Made by a program: the position numbers and the translations under genes. Positions 4,720-6,089 of a stretch of DNA of 6,089 bases are shown here, in pieces; the first letter of the stretch is position 1; each line of letters starts with the position of its first letter. The stretch comes from an uncultured Phycisphaerales bacterium (GTDB taxonomy: Bacteria > Planctomycetota > Phycisphaerae > Phycisphaerales > UBA1924). Where the stretch lies: assembly GCA_937871415.1 (NCBI GenBank), contig CALMQD010000318.1, forward strand, positions 1 through 6,089. The letters run 5' to 3'. The notes beneath the pieces were generated by a model, which was not told the DNA's origin, did no database searches, and worked only from the letters and a program-made list of their open reading frames with translations.

Positions 4720-6089
4720 ATGACATCGCTCGAACTGTCCTGCTGGTGGCCTTCGAGTGTTTCCCTTGCTCAGGGAACGCCGCCGGCTTCGGGGGACATG
4801 CTTCCGTGGATCCTGGTCGGGGTGGCGCTGGTCGTCGGGGTGGTGATCGGGGCCGTGGTCCTGAGTGCCGCTCGCGGGAGGACGCTCGGCAAGGCCCGTG
4901 CCGAGGCCGAGGCGATCCGATCGCAGGCCAGCCGCGACGCCGAAGCCAAGGCCCAGCGCGTGACCCTGGAAGCCGAGAAAGCGGCCCTGGAACGCAAGAC
5001 CGCCCTCGAAGCCGAGCTGGAGAAGGCCCGGGTCGAGATGCGCGAGTCCCAGTCGCGTCTGGCCAAGCGTGAAGACCTCATCGACCGCAAGCTCGAGACG
5101 CTGGCGTCCAAGGAGGACGAACTCGCCAAAGCCCAGCAGCGCGTGCAGGCCCAGAGCCAGACGCTGCAGCAGCGTCAGGAGGAACTCGACAAGACGCTCG
5201 CCGAGCAGAAGGCCAGGCTGCTTCAGGTCGCCCAGATGTCGCTCGAACAGGCCCGGGAGGAACTCCTGCACCGGGTGCAGGAGGACTGCCGCCTGGACAT
5301 AGCCAAGGTCGTGCACAAACTGACCGAGGAGGCGACCAACGAGGCCAAAACCAAGGCGCAGGAAATCACGCTCATGGCCATCCAGCGCTACGCGGCGGAG
5401 CACACCGCGGAGAGCACAGTCCGCGCGGTCCCCATCCCCTCTGACGACATGAAGGGGCGCATCATCGGTCGCGAGGGCCGCAACATCCGCGCGATCGAGA
5501 AGGCCACCGGCGTTGACATCATCGTCGACGACACGCCGGGCGTGATCGTGGTCTCGTGCTTCGACAAGATCCGCCAGGCGGTCGCGGTCGAGGCCCTCAA
5601 CCGCCTCATCGCCGACGGGCGGATGCACCCCTCGCGCATCGAGGAGGTCGTCGAGAAAGTCCGCTCTGAGATCGACGAGCGTGTGCTGAAGGCCGGCAAG
5701 GAGGCCGTGCTCGAAGTCAACCTGCGGGGGCTGCACCCCAAGGTGGTCGAGGCCATGGGCAAGCTGAGTTTCCGCACGTCCTACGGCCAGAACGTGCTTC
5801 GCCACAGCGTCGAGGTCGCGTTCCTCTCCCAGATCATCGCGGAACAACTCGGGCTCGACGGCACGCTCGCCCGCCGCTGCGGTTTCCTGCACGACATCGG
5901 CAAGGCGATGGACCACGAGATGGAAGGCGGGCACCCCAAGATCGGCATGGACTTCGCCAAGCAGTACGGCGAGAAGGAACCCGTCCTCAACGTCATCGGC
6001 GGCCACCACGGCGACATCCCGTCCACCACCTTCTACACCCCCATCATCATGGCCGCCGACGCCATCAGTTCCGCCCGCCCCGGCGCCCG
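4720..6089 (+). CDS. rny: Ribonuclease Y, 3'-truncated by window edge
   Basis: Membrane-anchored endoribonuclease that initiates mRNA decay by cleaving single-stranded RNA. 456 residues are visible; the frame is open at the right edge, and by comparison with the ~520-residue Bacillus subtilis enzyme some 60-70 residues are missing. In order: a 27-residue N-terminal extension; a membrane helix (~28-49); a long charged coiled coil (~55-220) rich in Ala/Glu/Lys/Arg; a KH RNA-binding domain with [19 protein letters not shown] (237-255) and its GxxG loop Gly250-Gly253; and an HD phosphohydrolase domain with His362 (RHSVEV), His391-Asp392 (FLHDIGK), His429-His430 (GGHHGD) and Asp447 ([13 protein letters not shown], 444-456). 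All expected metal-binding residues visible so far are present. It is preceded by a strong ribosome binding site and a long leader with its own promoter, so it is probably transcribed independently of the PilZ gene. The N-terminal extension is unusual, as most relatives start directly at the helix. Confidence 0.97.
   Translation, partial: MTSLELSCWWPSSVSLAQGTPPASGDMLPWILVGVALVVGVVIGAVVLSAARGRTLGKARAEAEAIRSQASRDAEAKAQRVTLEAEKAALERKTALEAELEKARVEMRESQSRLAKREDLIDRKLETLASKEDELAKAQQRVQAQSQTLQQRQEELDKTLAEQKARLLQVAQMSLEQAREELLHRVQEDCRLDIAKVVHKLTEEATNEAKTKAQEITLMAIQRYAAEHTAESTVRAVPIPSDDMKGRIIGREGRNIRAIEKATGVDIIVDDTPGVIVVSCFDKIRQAVAVEALNRLIADGRMHPSRIEEVVEKVRSEIDERVLKAGKEAVLEVNLRGLHPKVVEAMGKLSFRTSYGQNVLRHSVEVAFLSQIIAEQLGLDGTLARRCGFLHDIGKAMDHEMEGGHPKIGMDFAKQYGEKEPVLNVIGGHHGDIPSTTFYTPIIMAADAISSARPGA

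Noticed and set aside
4555..6009. 484-residue open frame on the minus strand opposite rny
   Set aside because: Low-complexity Leu/Gly/Asp/Arg sequence opposite a well-conserved RNase Y gene; an antisense shadow of its coiled-coil and HD coding sequence.
1..6089. CRISPR array, insertion sequence or prophage signals
   Set aside because: No regularly spaced repeats, terminal inverted repeats, transposase or integrase motifs were seen; the genes look like ordinary chromosomal ones.

Overview
The window is GC-rich bacterial chromosome, with all genes on the + strand. It carries four protein-coding genes (two cut by the window edges) and one sizeable non-coding region. The gene set (DUF58/TgpA-type transglutaminase pair, PilZ protein, RNase Y) and codon use with heavy G/C in third positions fit a high-GC Gram-negative-type bacterium. 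My best guess is a Planctomycetota (Phycisphaerae-like) genome, but this is inference from general character; no marker here fixes the phylum.

Left part (1-3136): the 3' portion of a DUF58 protein gene runs off the left edge. Its stop codon overlaps the start of a 748-residue multi-membrane transglutaminase-like protein (DUF3488 / transglutaminase core with an intact Cys-His-Asp triad / DUF4129) by four bases (ATGA). This is two-thirds of the common MoxR-DUF58-TgpA module, so a MoxR AAA+ ATPase gene is expected just left of the window. The set is thought to act on envelope proteins or peptides.

Middle (3137-4190): after a 166-base gap with no convincing terminator or promoter, a GTG-started gene with a good ribosome binding site encodes a two-domain PilZ protein. 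It keeps both c-di-GMP-binding motifs but has an unusually long insertion between them.

Right part (4191-6089): a 529-base region without a plausible protein gene precedes rny, which encodes RNase Y (membrane anchor, coiled coil, KH, HD) and runs off the right edge. This region holds a good sigma70-type promoter (TTGACA-18-TACACT) and an intrinsic-terminator-like hairpin starting where that promoter's transcript should start. Further on, a stretch of about 165 bases can fold into a long, interrupted, 6S-RNA-like rod, and a small hairpin abuts the rny Shine-Dalgarno sequence. This leader or small-RNA region is the most interesting part of the window. The three functional units (envelope transglutaminase module, c-di-GMP effector, mRNA-decay nuclease) show no obvious shared pathway and are probably separate transcription units.
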